Shown: piece by piece, positions 21,503 through 32,165 of the stretch
How positions within the stretch are numbered: the stretch's first letter is position 1
How the letters are laid out: each line of letters opens with the position of its first letter
NCBI GenBank assembly: GCA_014706295.1
Contig: JACSVZ010000041.1
Coordinates: 868,001-932,000, forward strand
Direction of reading: 5' to 3'
Source of the DNA: Lycocorax pyrrhopterus obiensis
Lineage: Eukaryota; Chordata; Aves; Passeriformes; Paradisaeidae
DNA: 64,000 bases
Notes under the pieces: model-generated
What the model saw: the letters and a program-made list of their open reading frames with translations, nothing else
Told to the model about the DNA's origin: nothing
Database searches by the model: none
Made by a program: the position numbers and the translations under genes

Positions 21503-21634
21503 GGACACGTGTGTGATACACGTGTGTTACACGTGTGTGATCATGCGTGTCACGGGCGTGTCACAGACGTGTCATGGGCGTGTCACATGTGTGTGTCACG
21601 TGTGTGTCACGTGTGTGTGTCACGCGCGTGTAAC
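21503..21634 (+). repeat. degenerate 10-13 bp E-box-rich tandem array
   Basis: About eleven irregular units resembling CACGNGCGTGT. CACGTG occurs at 21506-21511, 21519-21524, 21530-21535, 21597-21602 and 21608-21613. Long alternating purine-pyrimidine stretches favour Z-DNA. It lies about 70 bp after the GGGAT array. Confidence 0.75.
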
Positions 21635-22194
21635 AGCACAGCCGCGCTCACTCGCAGGAAATCCGGGCTTACCAAACCCCAGCCAAATCTCGGGCTCAAA
21701 CCAACCCCCAGCTCTGGCTCCTCCGTCACCTCCAAGGTCACACCCGGGCTCAGCCTTTCTCCAGGCTGAGATTCCTGCCACCACATCCCAAAAGCTCTGG
21801 CATTTTCAGTGGTGGCCCTCAAAAACAGCAACAAAAACTTACCGAAGCTTAGAGCATGGCTTTATGTGAGATTCCCAGGAAAAGCCAAACTAAACAACCC
21901 TCTCCACCCCAGCCCTGAGTTTGGTCTGCGGGGTGTGAAGGGTTTCACCTCCGGGCAATGAGCTGTGGCAGCAGGAAGCCGCGTTGCCAAATACCTGCCA
22001 CGCTTGTGGGGATGACAGGAATCCATCCCAACAGCGAGGAGGAAACAAAACAAAGCCCTGCACAACCACCACAGCATCGACACTGGAAGTGTTTATAACA
22101 GAGATCCCAGAGTCCTGGCGTCCAGGAAAACTGAGTGATTGTATCCTGACATTCCTACTGCCACGGAACAAACGGGGTGGCAGGTACAACTGGT
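21635..22194. other. mixed spacer, no gene recognised
   Basis: Mixed composition with overlapping frames on both strands. No motif cluster or repeat was recognised. Confidence 0.4.
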
Positions 22195-22360
22195 AACAAT
22201 TTTCTGAAATTACAGAAATTTCTCGTTGTTTTCTTTTTTTCCGTAGTTAATAGTTCTTTTGTCCTGGCTCTAGACATTTTGCTAATCAGTTTCTATCATA
22301 TGGGAGCTATCAGCAGAGACAGTCAAGCCTGGGGATATGTAAAACCTTTCCATTGCCTGA
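22195..22360. promoter_or_regulatory. candidate CNE
   Basis: CGTAGTTAATAGTTC, ATTTTGCTAATCAG and TCTATCATATGGGAG within an AT-rich block containing a pyrimidine run. Weaker than the main candidates. Confidence 0.3.
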
Positions 22361-22994
22361 AGAATCCAAGGAGACCTTTGACACTTGCCAAATTCCCTTG
22401 CAAGGGAAGGGTAAGGGAATAAACTTGGAGCCAAAATCTGCAAAGTTGTTTCTTCATCAGCCTTCAAACAGAATCTTAAAAGTTTCCTCTGCTCATATCA
22501 TGTTTTTATGGGGCAGCAACAACCGAGGGACTGCTTTGCTAAGGCCACTTCTTCCCACCCTCTCCAGCCTCCTAGGAAAAAACAACCCCAAAACCCAACA
22601 AAAACCCACCCTACCACACAAGAAACCACGTCAGGGGCTGAGGGGAGGTGCCACAGCAGCTTCACAGTCCAACACGCCTTTTCCCTTTTCTGTTGAAACC
22701 AATGGAACACGGAAATTGGGGAAACTGAACCGAGTCAATTGGAAGGAACAGGGCAGAACCCCTGCTCTGTGCTGCAGGGCTGACCTGTCTCTGCTGCGTC
22801 ACAGAGAGCCCCTGGCACTGCTCATCCAGGGAATCCATCCCCGGAGCCGTCCCCGAGCCCTGCTGAGGCTGCTCCCGCCAGGCTCTGGGCTGGGACGGGG
22901 AACGGGACCATCGGTGCTCACGTGTGCGTCCGAGCAAGGAGGGCCGGATAGGAACCACCCCTCTGCCACTGCAACTGCACCAAACCTTCTCCAA
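22361..22994. other. GC-leaning spacer, no gene recognised
   Basis: Mixed to GC-rich, with a 229-codon plus-strand frame that overlaps minus-strand frames and has no domain. Nothing was recognised. Confidence 0.4.
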
Positions 22995-23470
22995 AAAGTC
23001 ACTTTGAGGTCACTGTTTTTGTCCAGTATTTCAATACATTAAATGCAATTACTTCATTGTTGATTTACCTGTCATTAGAGGCATGTGTTTGAACATGATT
23101 TATTGAGTGAGTTTTGTGCCAGTTGACTTGCAATAGATTGCACAATATTCAAAAAGGCTCATTTGCTTGGCATTACATTAGAAGCAGGGTGATTGCAACA
23201 CAAAGCAATGTAAATGAGTTCTGAGAGGCTCCATCATTCATGTTGTCATGTACTGAATCCTATTATTATTTATTACCATAATTGTACTGTGTTTCCTGGG
23301 GCGATAAATTAGGACTGATGGGTCCCGCTGACAGCCAAGGACTGGACTCGCTCTATATAATTTAATAGGGATACTGTTGGATCTCTGCTCGGAGGAGACT
23401 TAGGCAGGAATTTAGTAACTAAGCAAAATCCTTTCTTAAAAAAATTAAAAATAAAATAAAAGCAGTGAGG
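22995..23470. promoter_or_regulatory. candidate CNE, strong
   Basis: About 475 bp of complex AT-rich sequence in a 531-bp interval (23043-23573) without a 60-codon frame on either strand. It contains ATGCAATTACTTCATTG, AACATGATTTATTGAG, CACAATATTC, CATTACATTAG, GCAATGTAAATGAG, TATTATTATTTATTACC, GGCGATAAATTAGG and TATAATTTAATAGGG. One of the best enhancer candidates here. Confidence 0.55.
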
Positions 23471-23890
23471 TTCCCCTCACCCCCCTTCTCCCTTGGCAGC
23501 AATTTAAGTCTTGATAAAAGCTGCAAAGGAAATGGGAGCACTCTGTCTTTCATAATAGGATTGTTAAAAAAAATCACTGCCCTGTGTCACAATCTGTTTT
23601 CTGCTCCCTGCTGACAGGCAGCCTCCCGTGCTGGGAACACGGGGACAGCCGGTGGCTTAAAGGGCCAGCGGGGACAGCTCCTGGCCCTGGGCACCAGCCC
23701 AGCCCTGCCTGCCCTGCCCGCAGAGCCGTTCCCCAGGGCTGGCCGAGGGGAGCCGGGCAGCTTCTCCCCACACCTCACACACGGAGGGCACAAAGTGCCA
23801 CCGGACCCGGCTCTTCCCCAAGTCCACAGAAGGGGCTGTCGATGGCCTGGCAGATGTCACTTCCCTCTCCCAGAGGGGCTCCCAGAGAGT
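23471..23890. other. spacer, no gene recognised
   Basis: AT-rich to 23580, then GC-rich with overlapping short frames. Nothing was recognised before the minisatellite. Confidence 0.4.
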
Positions 23891-24235
23891 TTCAGGGGTT
23901 CACCCTGAGCCCTCCTTCCATGGATTCACCGGGATCTTCCCTTCCACGGATTCACCTGGACCTTCCCTTCCATGGATTCACCTGGATCCTCCTTTCCAGG
24001 GGTTCACCCTGAGCCCTCCTTCATGGATTCACCTGGACCTTCCCTTCCATGGATTCACCTGGACCTTCCCTTCCATGGATTCACCTGGATCCTCCCTTCC
24101 AGGGGTTCACCCTGAGCCCTCCTTCCAGGGGTTCATCTGGATCTTCCTTTCCATGGATTCATCTGGACCTTCCCTTCCATGGATTCACCTGGATCTTCCC
24201 TTCCAGGGGTTCACCCAGAGCTCCCCTCCCAGGGC
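23891..24235 (+). repeat. 26-bp minisatellite, 13 copies
   Basis: The anchor TTCAC/TTCAT recurs at 23899, 23925, 23951, 23977, 24003, 24028, 24054, 24080, 24106, 24132, 24158, 24184 and 24210. All steps are 26 bp except one of 25. There are two unit types, TGGATTCACCTGGA and GGGGTTCACCCTGAG, interspersed as higher-order blocks. Frames through it are repeat products. Confidence 0.95.
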
Positions 24236-24740
24236 TCTGCGGGCAGCCCAAGCCGTTCCCTTCATCGGGGACACTCCGTAGTGGAGCTCCTGGGGATGTT
24301 TTTGGCATCGCTTTGGTAACAACCTCCCAGCTGACCCCTGCTCCCTCTGCTGGGGCTTCCTTCCCGTGCGCTGGAATTCCCGAGGTCTGAAGGGCCAGGG
24401 CAGGACTCGGACAGCACCAGAAACCCTCTGGAGAGCAAACACAGCACACGGGTGGGACCACAACTCCAGCATCCACCACCTGTTGGAACCAAGGAGTTTG
24501 CTCCTCCTAACCTCGGGTGCTCCAGGGTGCAAAGCACAAGGATGAGGCACAAAACTCAGCTCTGATTTATATTCAGGCACCAAAAGCTCTGAGTGAGACA
24601 ACTACAGGGAAAATAGTGAAAGACCGTCTCAGGTTCTGGTATTTGGATTAAGATTCAACAACAAAATTCTTCTTTCCAAGCTTTTAAACACCACCAATAC
24701 TCAATTTTTCTTCTACAATTCTTGTAAAGATGCTCAGAGT
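24236..24740. other. spacer, no gene recognised
   Basis: GC-rich to 24540, then AT-richer with no distinct motif cluster. Confidence 0.4.
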
Positions 24741-24933
24741 TGCAGAACCTCAGAACTGCTGGACTAGAACAGGTTAATGGTCCCTACAGTCCTGTATGTT
24801 GTATTTGTGAGCAACCAAATGTCCATAAATCCTCCTAGTGGACAATTTTATGGAATAATCAACACATCAGGGATATTTCCTCCTAACCTTCCCTGAGTTA
24901 GTGACTGGCTTATGCCCTGAGGCATGAGAGCTT
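24741..24933 (-). mobile_element. ancient CR1/L3-like LINE 3' fragment
   Basis: Read on the minus strand it runs CATGCCTCAGGGCATAAGCC, ACTAACTC, GGTTAGGAGGAAAT, TTATTCCAT, TGGACCATT-like and GTCCAGCAGTTCTGAGGTTC segments. This order matches, from memory, the old CR1/L3-type 3' end common in turtles, crocodilians and birds. It is much more diverged than the other CR1 copies. The exact family is uncertain. Confidence 0.5.
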
Positions 24934-24959
24934 ATTGACTGGATCCATCTCTTGTTCAA

Positions 24960-25270
24960 GTCAATAGTTATCTGTCAATTCAGGTCAATTCAAATGAGAT
25001 TTTATTGACAGGAGAAGCTACACAAAATGTTGCCAAAGTGTGAGAAAATGACAAGGCACCCCTACCTTCCTCGAGCCATCTGTCAGCGAGAGAAACAACC
25101 TGCACTGGTTTTACAGAGAGACCCACTCCCAGCTCCATTGAACAGAAATTGCCCTTGATTTGGCTTCATCGACTTAATTGAGCTGAGCTCTGCTCAGCAT
25201 AAACAAGATCCATCCCCTTGCTCCACGGACACCGTCAGGAGGAGCACGAGTGCATTAAAAGGCCGAGGAT
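24960..25270. promoter_or_regulatory. candidate CNE
   Basis: AT-leaning block with GTTATCTGTCAATTC, GGTCAATTCAAATGAG, TTTTATTGACAGG (repeated TGTCAAT/ATTGACA MEIS-PBX-like cores), GACTTAATTGAGC and GTGCATTAAAAGG. It falls within 24602-25193, which lacks 60-codon frames on both strands. Confidence 0.4.
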
Positions 25271-25414
25271 GCAAAGCCCTGATGGTGTTGAAAAGGGGGC
25301 AGCGCAGGGATCCTGCACCCGCAGCTGCCGGCCCGGGCTCCCCCCTTCCCTGGCTGCTGCTCCAGCCCTGCTCTCCCACCCCACAGACACATGAGCCGTG
25401 TCACTCACACATCA
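25271..25414. other. short GC-rich spacer
   Basis: GC-rich link between two candidate elements; nothing was recognised. Confidence 0.4.
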
Positions 25415-25620
25415 AAGGCGCTCTGCGCTCGCCCCCTCGCAGCACTGACACATTTTTGGCCCGGCACAGCACATTAATAGAGCTCGCTGTCAAACACGGG
25501 GCTCGCAGACAATGCGGGGATTGTGGGGCCGATGGGCAGATCACCAGGTAATGTGATGCAAGAGCTATAAAATATCTCAAAGACACCAGCGGAAAACACA
25601 GAGAACACAGAGCTGGGGTT
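25415..25620. promoter_or_regulatory. candidate CNE
   Basis: CACATTTTTGGCCC, GCACATTAATAGAGC, GCTGTCAAACACG, GGTAATGTGATGCAAG and AGCTATAAAATATC. The texture is high-complexity with few repeats. The TATAAAA word is not accompanied by a clear initiator. Confidence 0.4.
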
Positions 25621-26149
25621 TGAAGAGAGCCTTGCGGTTCGTGGAGATTTGTTTTTGGTATAAATTCTGGAACAGACCCTGGCATCGGACTTGGTGGGGT
25701 TTCCAAGCCTGGCCTGGTTTGACACGCACGTTTCCTTGAGTGGTGCAGTGTTTCCTCCTCTTCTCCAGCGCCTCCTTCCTGGCACATTCTCCCCATCCTT
25801 CATTTCATGGCTTGGAACAAATGCCGGGCCCAGTCCAGGTGTTCTTGTGGCATCAGGGAAAGGGTTTGAACTCCCCCCTGTGCCGGTACAGTGCTGCTCA
25901 CCGGTGCTTCTCACCCTAAACCAGCCAGGCTCTGCTTTCCTGCCACGATCCAGGTCGTGGTTGACCTCCAGAAGGAATCCCGGGAGCCCTTTGGCTCCAG
26001 CCCCGTGGTCACTACATGCCCATCAGTGAGGGACAGCGCCGGTGACCCGGCCTGGAGTGACTCTGGGGACAGAGCAGAGCCTGCACACCCCATCGGAAAC
26101 CAGCCCAACCCCTGGAGGGGAGGTTGTGCAGCTTTGGTGAGCTCCCGTC
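25621..26149. other. GC-leaning spacer, no gene recognised
   Basis: Mixed to GC-rich, with overlapping frames on both strands (up to 146 codons on minus). No feature was recognised. Confidence 0.4.
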
Positions 26150-26186
26150 ATCCATCCATCCATCCATGCATCCCTCCATCCTTCCA
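26150..26186 (+). repeat. (ATCC)n microsatellite, interrupted
   Basis: Four perfect ATCC units followed by ATGC, ATCC, CTCC, ATCC and TTCC variants. Confidence 0.85.
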
Positions 26187-26244
26187 CAGGTCCCAGGAAC
26201 ATTCCCGTGCTCCCAGGCCTGCGTGAGCGCAGGGATGAGGATCT

Positions 26245-26400
26245 GGAGCGCGTCTCTGTCAGTTATGGCCATCTCCATTAGCACACAGCCGCCATCCCTG
26301 CGTATTCCTTTCAGAGCCGTTTGCAGCTGAAACATTTTTAATGGCCCGATGAATATGAATGCAACATTTATAACCATTTACACGTAGGAGACTCTGAGGC
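26245..26400. promoter_or_regulatory. candidate CNE
   Basis: CTCCATTAGCAC, CATTTTTAATGGCCC, GATGAATATGAATGC and TTTATAACCATTTAC within 150 bp, with high sequence complexity and no repeat. Confidence 0.4.
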
Positions 26401-26584
26401 ACATCCATCTCACCCTGCAGGCACATAACCTCCCATTACTGCGCTGCCAGCCCCAGCTGGGAGTGGGGAGAAGGGGTCCCCACTTTGAGAGTGAAGGATG
26501 AGGGCGTTGTCAGTGCCTGTTCTGTGGAACACGCTCCCAAATCTCCGTTAGTGTCAGCACAGAGCCCTCTTCCCAGTCACGCAC

Positions 26585-26940
26585 TTGTTTGGGCTCTGAT
26601 CCTTTCATTAACAATGGAAAAATGCAGGCCCTTACATCTGTTAGCAGGCATAATTCTAGACAAATACAACTTCTTATCAAATAAGCCTGCAATAAATGTT
26701 TCATGAGCAGAACCCTTCAATAGAACTCCCAACACTAATTTAATGAGAAGTATCAAATGAATTTTTTTTTTTTTATTCTGATATCTCCCCTGAGACAAAT
26801 GATACTTTGCAGGCCTATTTTTAACAAATGAATTATTGACTTAAACTGGCACAATTAATCACAATATAATGGGATCAGGGGATGTTAGAGGCTCATTCAG
26901 CACGGCAGATGATGAGTACTGACTCTTCCAAGAAATGAGG
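26585..26940. promoter_or_regulatory. candidate CNE, strong
   Basis: AT-rich block with TTCATTAACAATGG, GCATAATTCTAGAC, CTTATCAAATAAGCC, CACTAATTTAATGAG, TGAATTATTGACTTAAAC and CACAATTAATCACAATATAATG. A T13 tract (26762-26774) interrupts it and may be a later insertion or slippage within the element. Confidence 0.5.
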
Positions 26941-28630
26941 CTCTTTAATCACTCCCAGATTAACAGCTACATGCTTTCAAATTTCAATCACAGGGAACTG
27001 CCAGTGTGGAATGAGAAGGGCCCACTCCAGCAGGAGCAAAGGAAGCAGGAGGATTTCTCACCCCATTGGAGCCCTGCTGCTTGTTGTCTCAGAAATGGGC
27101 ACCCAACTTCCCTAGGGAAAGGACAGGATCTAAACTGTGCTGCATTTCCAAGAGGTTTTCCTTCCAGTCCTCATCAGGTAAGAGTTTGGTTCCAGGACAG
27201 AGCTCACAACCCCTCAGGCTGTTCAACACCTGCCCTGGAGGGAAAACCCTCAGGGCTTAATAGAAAAAACCCTCTTAATTAACCCCCTCCTCACTAGGAA
27301 AGCTGTTCTCTGAAGCTTTTGGATGTTCCTGCCAGAGGTGCTGCTTCACTGCATCCCATGAGCACCGAAGGTGTTGGCTGGGAATTGTTTTCTCTTCCTT
27401 CAGCTTTTACCCGAGAGCGTGGAACGGTCCCCACCAGGATTTCACTGCAGGAGAAGCATCCAGATTATTTTCCTGTCACAAACCCACCTCCAAGTGCTTT
27501 GGCAGGGAGAGGCGCCAGTTTTCTGTCCACTTGAAGCTGAGGAGGAGAGTTCCCCAGTCAGCTTTGCTGTGCCCGCCACGAGGCTTCAGCAGCTGCACGT
27601 CCTCCAGCGAGGAGGAAACCCTGCAGCTCCCTCGTCCTCAAATCCACACAGACGAGGGGGACAGCTACTTGCAATGGAAAAGCACTGGGAAAGAGACCGG
27701 GGAAGGTGGCAGATGCAGTGGGTTGTGCCAGACTTTTTCGACAAGTCTCACTGTCTGCAAGGCAGAGCGCGGAGATGGGGAAGAGGGGTGGGAGCGAGCC
27801 CTGGTTGTGCCTGAACGTGCCGGAGCTCCTCAGAACCAGCTCTGCTCTGCCACGGGGCAGCTCCCGGGGCTCTGGCAGCCAAAAACGCCTCTCCATCTGA
27901 ATTTATAGGCCTGTCAGAAAGGCAGAGCTGGTGGGGCAGAGGTCCTGCTCTCCCTGTGCCGGGAGGAAGCGGAGGGATGTTTGCAGCAACGCTGGGCACG
28001 TTGTCATCTGCTGGTTCCATTTAACAACTTCTCACAACATATGCAGTTTACATTCCGGTATCCTGCACATGTAGGCTTTGGCTGGGAATATCCTCCAGAG
28101 CTCGGAATTTATGGCCATGCAAATGCTGGGGAGGGAGGAACAGGCCTGCCAAAGCAGGGGAAAGGAAAAGCCTTCTTTGTTCCTGCTTCTGGGTCACGTT
28201 AACCCCAGCCATGCTGTGCTGCAGCATGGGGAATGCTGCTGGTCCAGCCCCACACCTCAATTCCTCAAATACCAGCATCTCACACACATTTCCTTGGCTT
28301 CCGTGGGCAGCTGGAGCTGGGCCTCTGAGAAGAGATCTGCTTTCAGCCAAGCTGTCTTTTCCTTTCTCTGCAGGCCTGGCACCACCACAGGCCTGGCTCT
28401 GCCATCGCTCCCACAGCCCTGCATCCCTTGGGGAGTCTCCCGAGGCCCAGCAGTGCCAGCATAGACCCTCGGGGCAGCACAGGAGCTGCTGTGGGCACAA
28501 CTGCACAGGCACAGGGTGAGGAGTTTGTTCTTAGTGCTGCTCTCCTTCACCTCAGGAAAAATAAATGGGAGAAAAGTTCAGTGTGGCTTAAGGAGAGGAT
28601 TGAAGAGAATCTCTTTGTCCATCCTTTCAG
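26941..28630. other. mixed spacer, no gene recognised
   Basis: AT-moderate around 26940-27000 and GC-rich beyond. Many frames overlap on both strands (up to 154 codons on minus at 28048-28512), without recognised domains. A small AT-rich patch at 28015-28075 is not distinctive. Confidence 0.4.
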
Positions 28631-28965
28631 CACAGAATCAGAGAATCATGGGATGGTTTGGGTTGGAAGGACCTTAAACTCATCCCATCCCACCCCATCC
28701 CATCCCTGCCATGGGCAGGGACACCTTACACTGTCCCAGACTGCTCCAAGCCCCGTCCAGCCTGGCCTTGGACACTTCCAGGGATCCAGGGGCAGCCACA
28801 GCTTCTCTGGGCACCCTGGGCCAGGGCCTCCCCACCCTCACAGGGAGGAATTCCTTCCCAATGTCCCATCTAAACCCTCTGCCTGTCTGAGTGAAGCTGC
28901 TCCCCCGTGTCCTGTCCTTCCCGTTCCTGGTGGCAGCTGCCCTCCCTTCCCAGCCACGACCCAGT
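28631..28965 (-). mobile_element. CR1 LINE 3' end
   Basis: It begins with tandem octamers CAGAATCA and GAGAATCA (28633-28648), the reverse complement of the CR1 3' terminal repeats, then GGATGGTTTGGGTTGG, AAGGACCTTAAA and GGCAGGGACACC. CAGCCTGGCCTTGGACACTT, CCAGGGATCCAGGGG and CTCCCCACCCTCACAGGGA follow. The element is therefore antisense with an intact 3' terminus and 5' truncation near 28930-28970. It is the best preserved CR1 here and is close to passerine copies as remembered. Confidence 0.9.
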
Positions 28966-29442
28966 AAAGCTGTGCCATGCTGGTCAGGGATCGCCTCAGT
29001 CCCAAGGTTCCCATGGATACATGGCGAGGTTCATTATCCCTCCTTGCCCAGGTAATTATCTTGGCCCAATTACCTGGATCCTGGGCTTGTGGCCCCCATT
29101 CCCTGATCCCCTTGCCCAGCTCTGCCCGGGGGCCGTGTCCCGGGGGAATTGCAGGTCAGACAAGAGCACAGAAAACCCAAGAGCTGCAGTTCCAGGACCT
29201 CCATTTCCCGTTAGGGCACAGCCAATAAAGGCCCAGGCACGGCAGCAATCTGTCACCTGTCAGCTGGGGCAAAGCTGGGGGGAAATTAATTCTCAAGTGC
29301 AATTTCAGCAGCCTGTTGATCCAACACCAGGGAACGCCAGGTGGGGACGGATCAGGTGGGAACTGGACCCGAGGGTTCCTCACTGCCTGCGTCCCACAGC
29401 CAAGGCTCGGCCTGCCACAAAATGAAAGCGCATCTAGGAAAT
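28966..29442. other. spacer between two CR1 copies
   Basis: Mixed to GC-rich, with overlapping frames of up to 172 codons. Nothing was recognised. Confidence 0.4.
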
Positions 29443-29680
29443 GTCAGAATTGTAAAACCATGGAGTGGTTTGGGTTGGACGGGACCCCAGGGACCATCTC
29501 CTTCCATGCCATGGGCAGGGACGCCTTCCACAGGAACAGGTGGCTCCAACCTGGCCTTGAACCCTTCCAGGGATGAGGAGTCTACAACTTCTCTGGGAAA
29601 CCTGTGCCAGGGCCTCACCCCCCTCATAGTAAAGAATTTCTTCCCTGTATCTAATCTAAATCTACCCTCTAATTTTGCCT
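29443..29680 (-). mobile_element. CR1 LINE 3' end fragment
   Basis: Degraded octamer region (GTCAGAATTG), then GGAGTGGTTTGGGTTGG, CGGGACCCCAGGGACCATC, CATGGGCAGGGACGCCTTCC, CAACCTGGCCTTGAACCCTT and GTAAAGAATTTCTTCCCTGT. Antisense orientation. A T8 run follows the end. Confidence 0.88.
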
Positions 29681-29999
29681 TTTTTTTGGAGCTGTTTTCA
29701 GTGCTGGATTGTCAGTGCATGTAAATGAATAGATTTTCATGGATTTAGGAAGTGCAATCTCATTTTATACCCACAAGTAACCTGCTCCTCTGGAAGAGGA
29801 GTGGCCCCTGGAACAGGAGGGTAAAAGCAGCAAGAAGTCACCAGGATGACCCTGAAAGTGACAGCATTTGTCACCAGGAGCCATTTCCAGTGAGGATTTT
29901 CCCTTGGAAGGCCATCACACCTGCTGAGGGTGGCACTGCTCCTGTCCTGGGGAACCACAACAGGAACCACGGCCATTCCCAGCTCTGATTCCCAGACTC
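29681..29999. other. mixed spacer, no gene recognised
   Basis: Mixed composition; short overlapping frames only. Confidence 0.35.
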
Positions 30000-30490
30000 G
30001 GAGCCCTGTGAGCTTTCAGCCGATACAAACTGGTGTGCTAAGAAAGGGAAGCAAGTTTATGCTCCCTGGGAATGTTTATTATTGCAACAGTTCAACAATG
30101 AAACCTCGCATTTTGTGAGAAAAATATGGTTGAAGTTGTTCCTGTGTGGATAGAAGTGACCCACATTCCTCCTTCTCTCTTAATTTTTTAATAAGCTGAT
30201 TCATTCCCTGCATGACATCACTACATGTTCACACCTTTATCAAAAACATTAATAAAATATTCACTTGTATTTGTTTACCAAAAATGCCTTTTATGAAGAT
30301 GAAATATTTCTAAAATCTGCTCATTTATGTTTTTCACCAAGCAATATATTAAAAAAACAAAACACAATTTGTGTTGGTGAAACTTAGAGAATTTTGACAG
30401 CAGCAACAACTTGTTTTGTGAAAATCGCTTTTGAGGGGGAAAAAAACTGACTGTTTCAGATGCCACCATTTAATATTATCTATTTTTTAG
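30000..30490. promoter_or_regulatory. candidate CNE
   Basis: Long AT-rich block: ATGTTTATTATTGC, CTCTTAATTTTTTAATAAGC, CATGACATCACTAC, AACATTAATAAAATATTC, TTGTTTACC (FOX) and CCATTTAATATTATC. It also contains a 9-bp inverted repeat, TTTCACCAA at 30332-30340 with TTGGTGAAA at 30374-30382. Confidence 0.45.
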
Positions 30491-31129
30491 AACAGCCTGT
30501 TCTGTGTGTGCTCCTCGCTGAACGCTGCGTCCTTGGTGCCATCTGAGCACAGCACAACAACTGAACTCCCTGAGCGGGGAGTGCTGGCTTGGCCAGCCCA
30601 TCATCCCCAAACGCCAGGTAGGACAAATCCCTTCCAGCTCATCAGTTCTGTTCCTGCAAAGGTCTGGTCTGCGGGGGGCAGGGGGGAAGCTGAGATAGAG
30701 CTGAGTGTGGAGTGAATGTGGATGTGCCAGAGCTCTGTGCTGGACGGGGCTGCAGTGAACTCCACACACGTTACTCCATGGTGGAGTGACCACCCCGGGG
30801 TCTGACAGCCCTGGGCTTGTGTTTGTGCCCTCAGCTACTCCTCAGTTACCCCTCAGTTACTCCTTGGGGCTCACACTGCTCACACTGCTACACTCACAAC
30901 ACCCACAGGAGCTGCAGGGCTGCACGAGTTGCTGCGACCCAGCAGAGCTGTTTCCATCCCACACTGGAGCTGCCAGGCCCTGGATGGGCACGGGGCATCC
31001 AGGGGACCGTGGGCTGCCCCTCCCCAGCCCAGAGCCACAGCTGGACGGTGCTGGAGGTGAGGTGTGAGCGAGGGGGGACGGGGAATTCTCTGCCTGCTGC
31101 GAGGAGCATCTGCTCCATCACAGCCTGCG
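30491..31129. other. GC-rich spacer, no gene recognised
   Basis: GC-rich, with short overlapping frames. It contains a small tandem repeat around 30831-30900. Confidence 0.4.
30831..30900 (+). repeat. short tandem repeats (11 bp x3, then 9 bp)
   Basis: Three 11-bp units of TCAGTTACTCC type at 30831-30863, then GCTCACACT repeats to about 30900. Confidence 0.65.
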
Positions 31130-31480
31130 GCTGCGGCAAGCAGGACAGGCAAAGTTTTGCTACAGAAACTGCAATTGCTCGTGGTGTGTTATTCATCTTT
31201 TGGTTGTTTATGAGAACGTCATAATGGAGCAACTGAGCAAACGAAGCCCCCCTTCCCCTCGCCTTCTCCCGCCAACAAACCGGTGTGAGCTGGGGCTGGG
31301 CGTGCAGGCACCACTCGGCTTCTACAAACAAGCAACCACTCCCTAAAAACCTGCGGAGAAACCGCATTCTCCTGACTGACAGGTGCCACGGTGATCAATA
31401 AGGGCAACGAAAACAGTCTGAAACCACAGTTTAAGTTGCTGTTACACAATTTTGGCAAACAAAGGCAAGTCCCCGCTGTC
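31130..31480. promoter_or_regulatory. candidate CNE pair
   Basis: The piece at 31155-31235 has GCAATTGC, GTTATTCATC, GTTGTTTATGAG and CGTCATAATGG. The piece at 31385-31465 has GTGATCAATAAGG and GTTTAAGTTGC. A GC-rich interval lies between them. Confidence 0.3.
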
Positions 31481-31619
31481 AGCGGTGAGTGACACGGGCA
31501 TTGTCACACGGTGATCGATCCCAGCCCCAGCACAGCCGGCTCTTCCCAGGAACCAGCTGTCCCCGGGGGCAGCAGCGTGTGACTGCAGAGGGGGATCGGC
31601 CAAGGATCAGGCTCGGGGG
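31481..31619. other. short GC-rich spacer
   Basis: GC-rich; nothing was recognised. Confidence 0.35.
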
Positions 31620-32165
31620 ACTCGAATTCATCTGCAAGCAGGTGTTAAGTGAATTCCTCCAAAAGGACAAGATTCATTCTTTCGCTGGCTTTGGGATGAA
31701 TTAGCACGAATTCATAATCCATAAATCCTGGTGGCAGCGGAACAGCATCCCTCCTGTTGTTATTTATTTTGAGATTTTCACTGGGGCAATAGCTTTACGT
31801 TTGACATTTATATAGGTCACAGTGAGCTAATAGCCATCTGCCATCTGGGGACTTTTATAATGAACATTGCAGAAGACTATGAAACAATCTCTGGCATTTC
31901 CGATCCGAGCAGAAGCTGAAATAGGGTTGATCTTTACAATATGCTCTGCTGTCTCTGCTCAGGTCTGCATTAGTCATTTGCCTGGCCTTGCTACACCCGC
32001 ACACGCGCTCGCACATATGGGGAGGGTGGGTTCAGCGTTTAATACCAACAGTTAATCACCAGGCGCATGAAAAACACCCAATACCTTCCTGCACGGCTGT
32101 AAAAGGCCCCAGTTCACCTGAGAATTCTTAATGCACCTCAGAAATATTAATGAGTGCCCAGCCCT
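31620..32165. promoter_or_regulatory. candidate CNE, strong
   Basis: About 545 bp. It contains CAGGTGTTAAGTG (T-box/NKX-like), GATGAATTAGCACG, GAATTCATAATCC and TTGTTATTTATTTTG. A tandem CCATCTG CCATCTG pair at 31834-31847 is of the proneural E-box class. GCATTAGTCATTTG, GTTTAATACC, CAGTTAATCACC, TTCTTAATGC and AATATTAATGAG complete it. Confidence 0.5.

Noticed and set aside
20856..21869. 337-codon plus-strand frame, the longest in the window
   Set aside because: It translates the GGGAT array and the E-box array into low-complexity sequence, shows no domain, and overlaps opposing frames.
23891..24390. Repetitive proline-rich frames resembling a structural protein
   Set aside because: They are the 26-bp minisatellite read in shifting phases; the period is not a multiple of three.
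28428..28967. 179-codon plus-strand frame
   Set aside because: Its second half is the antisense of a CR1 3' end.
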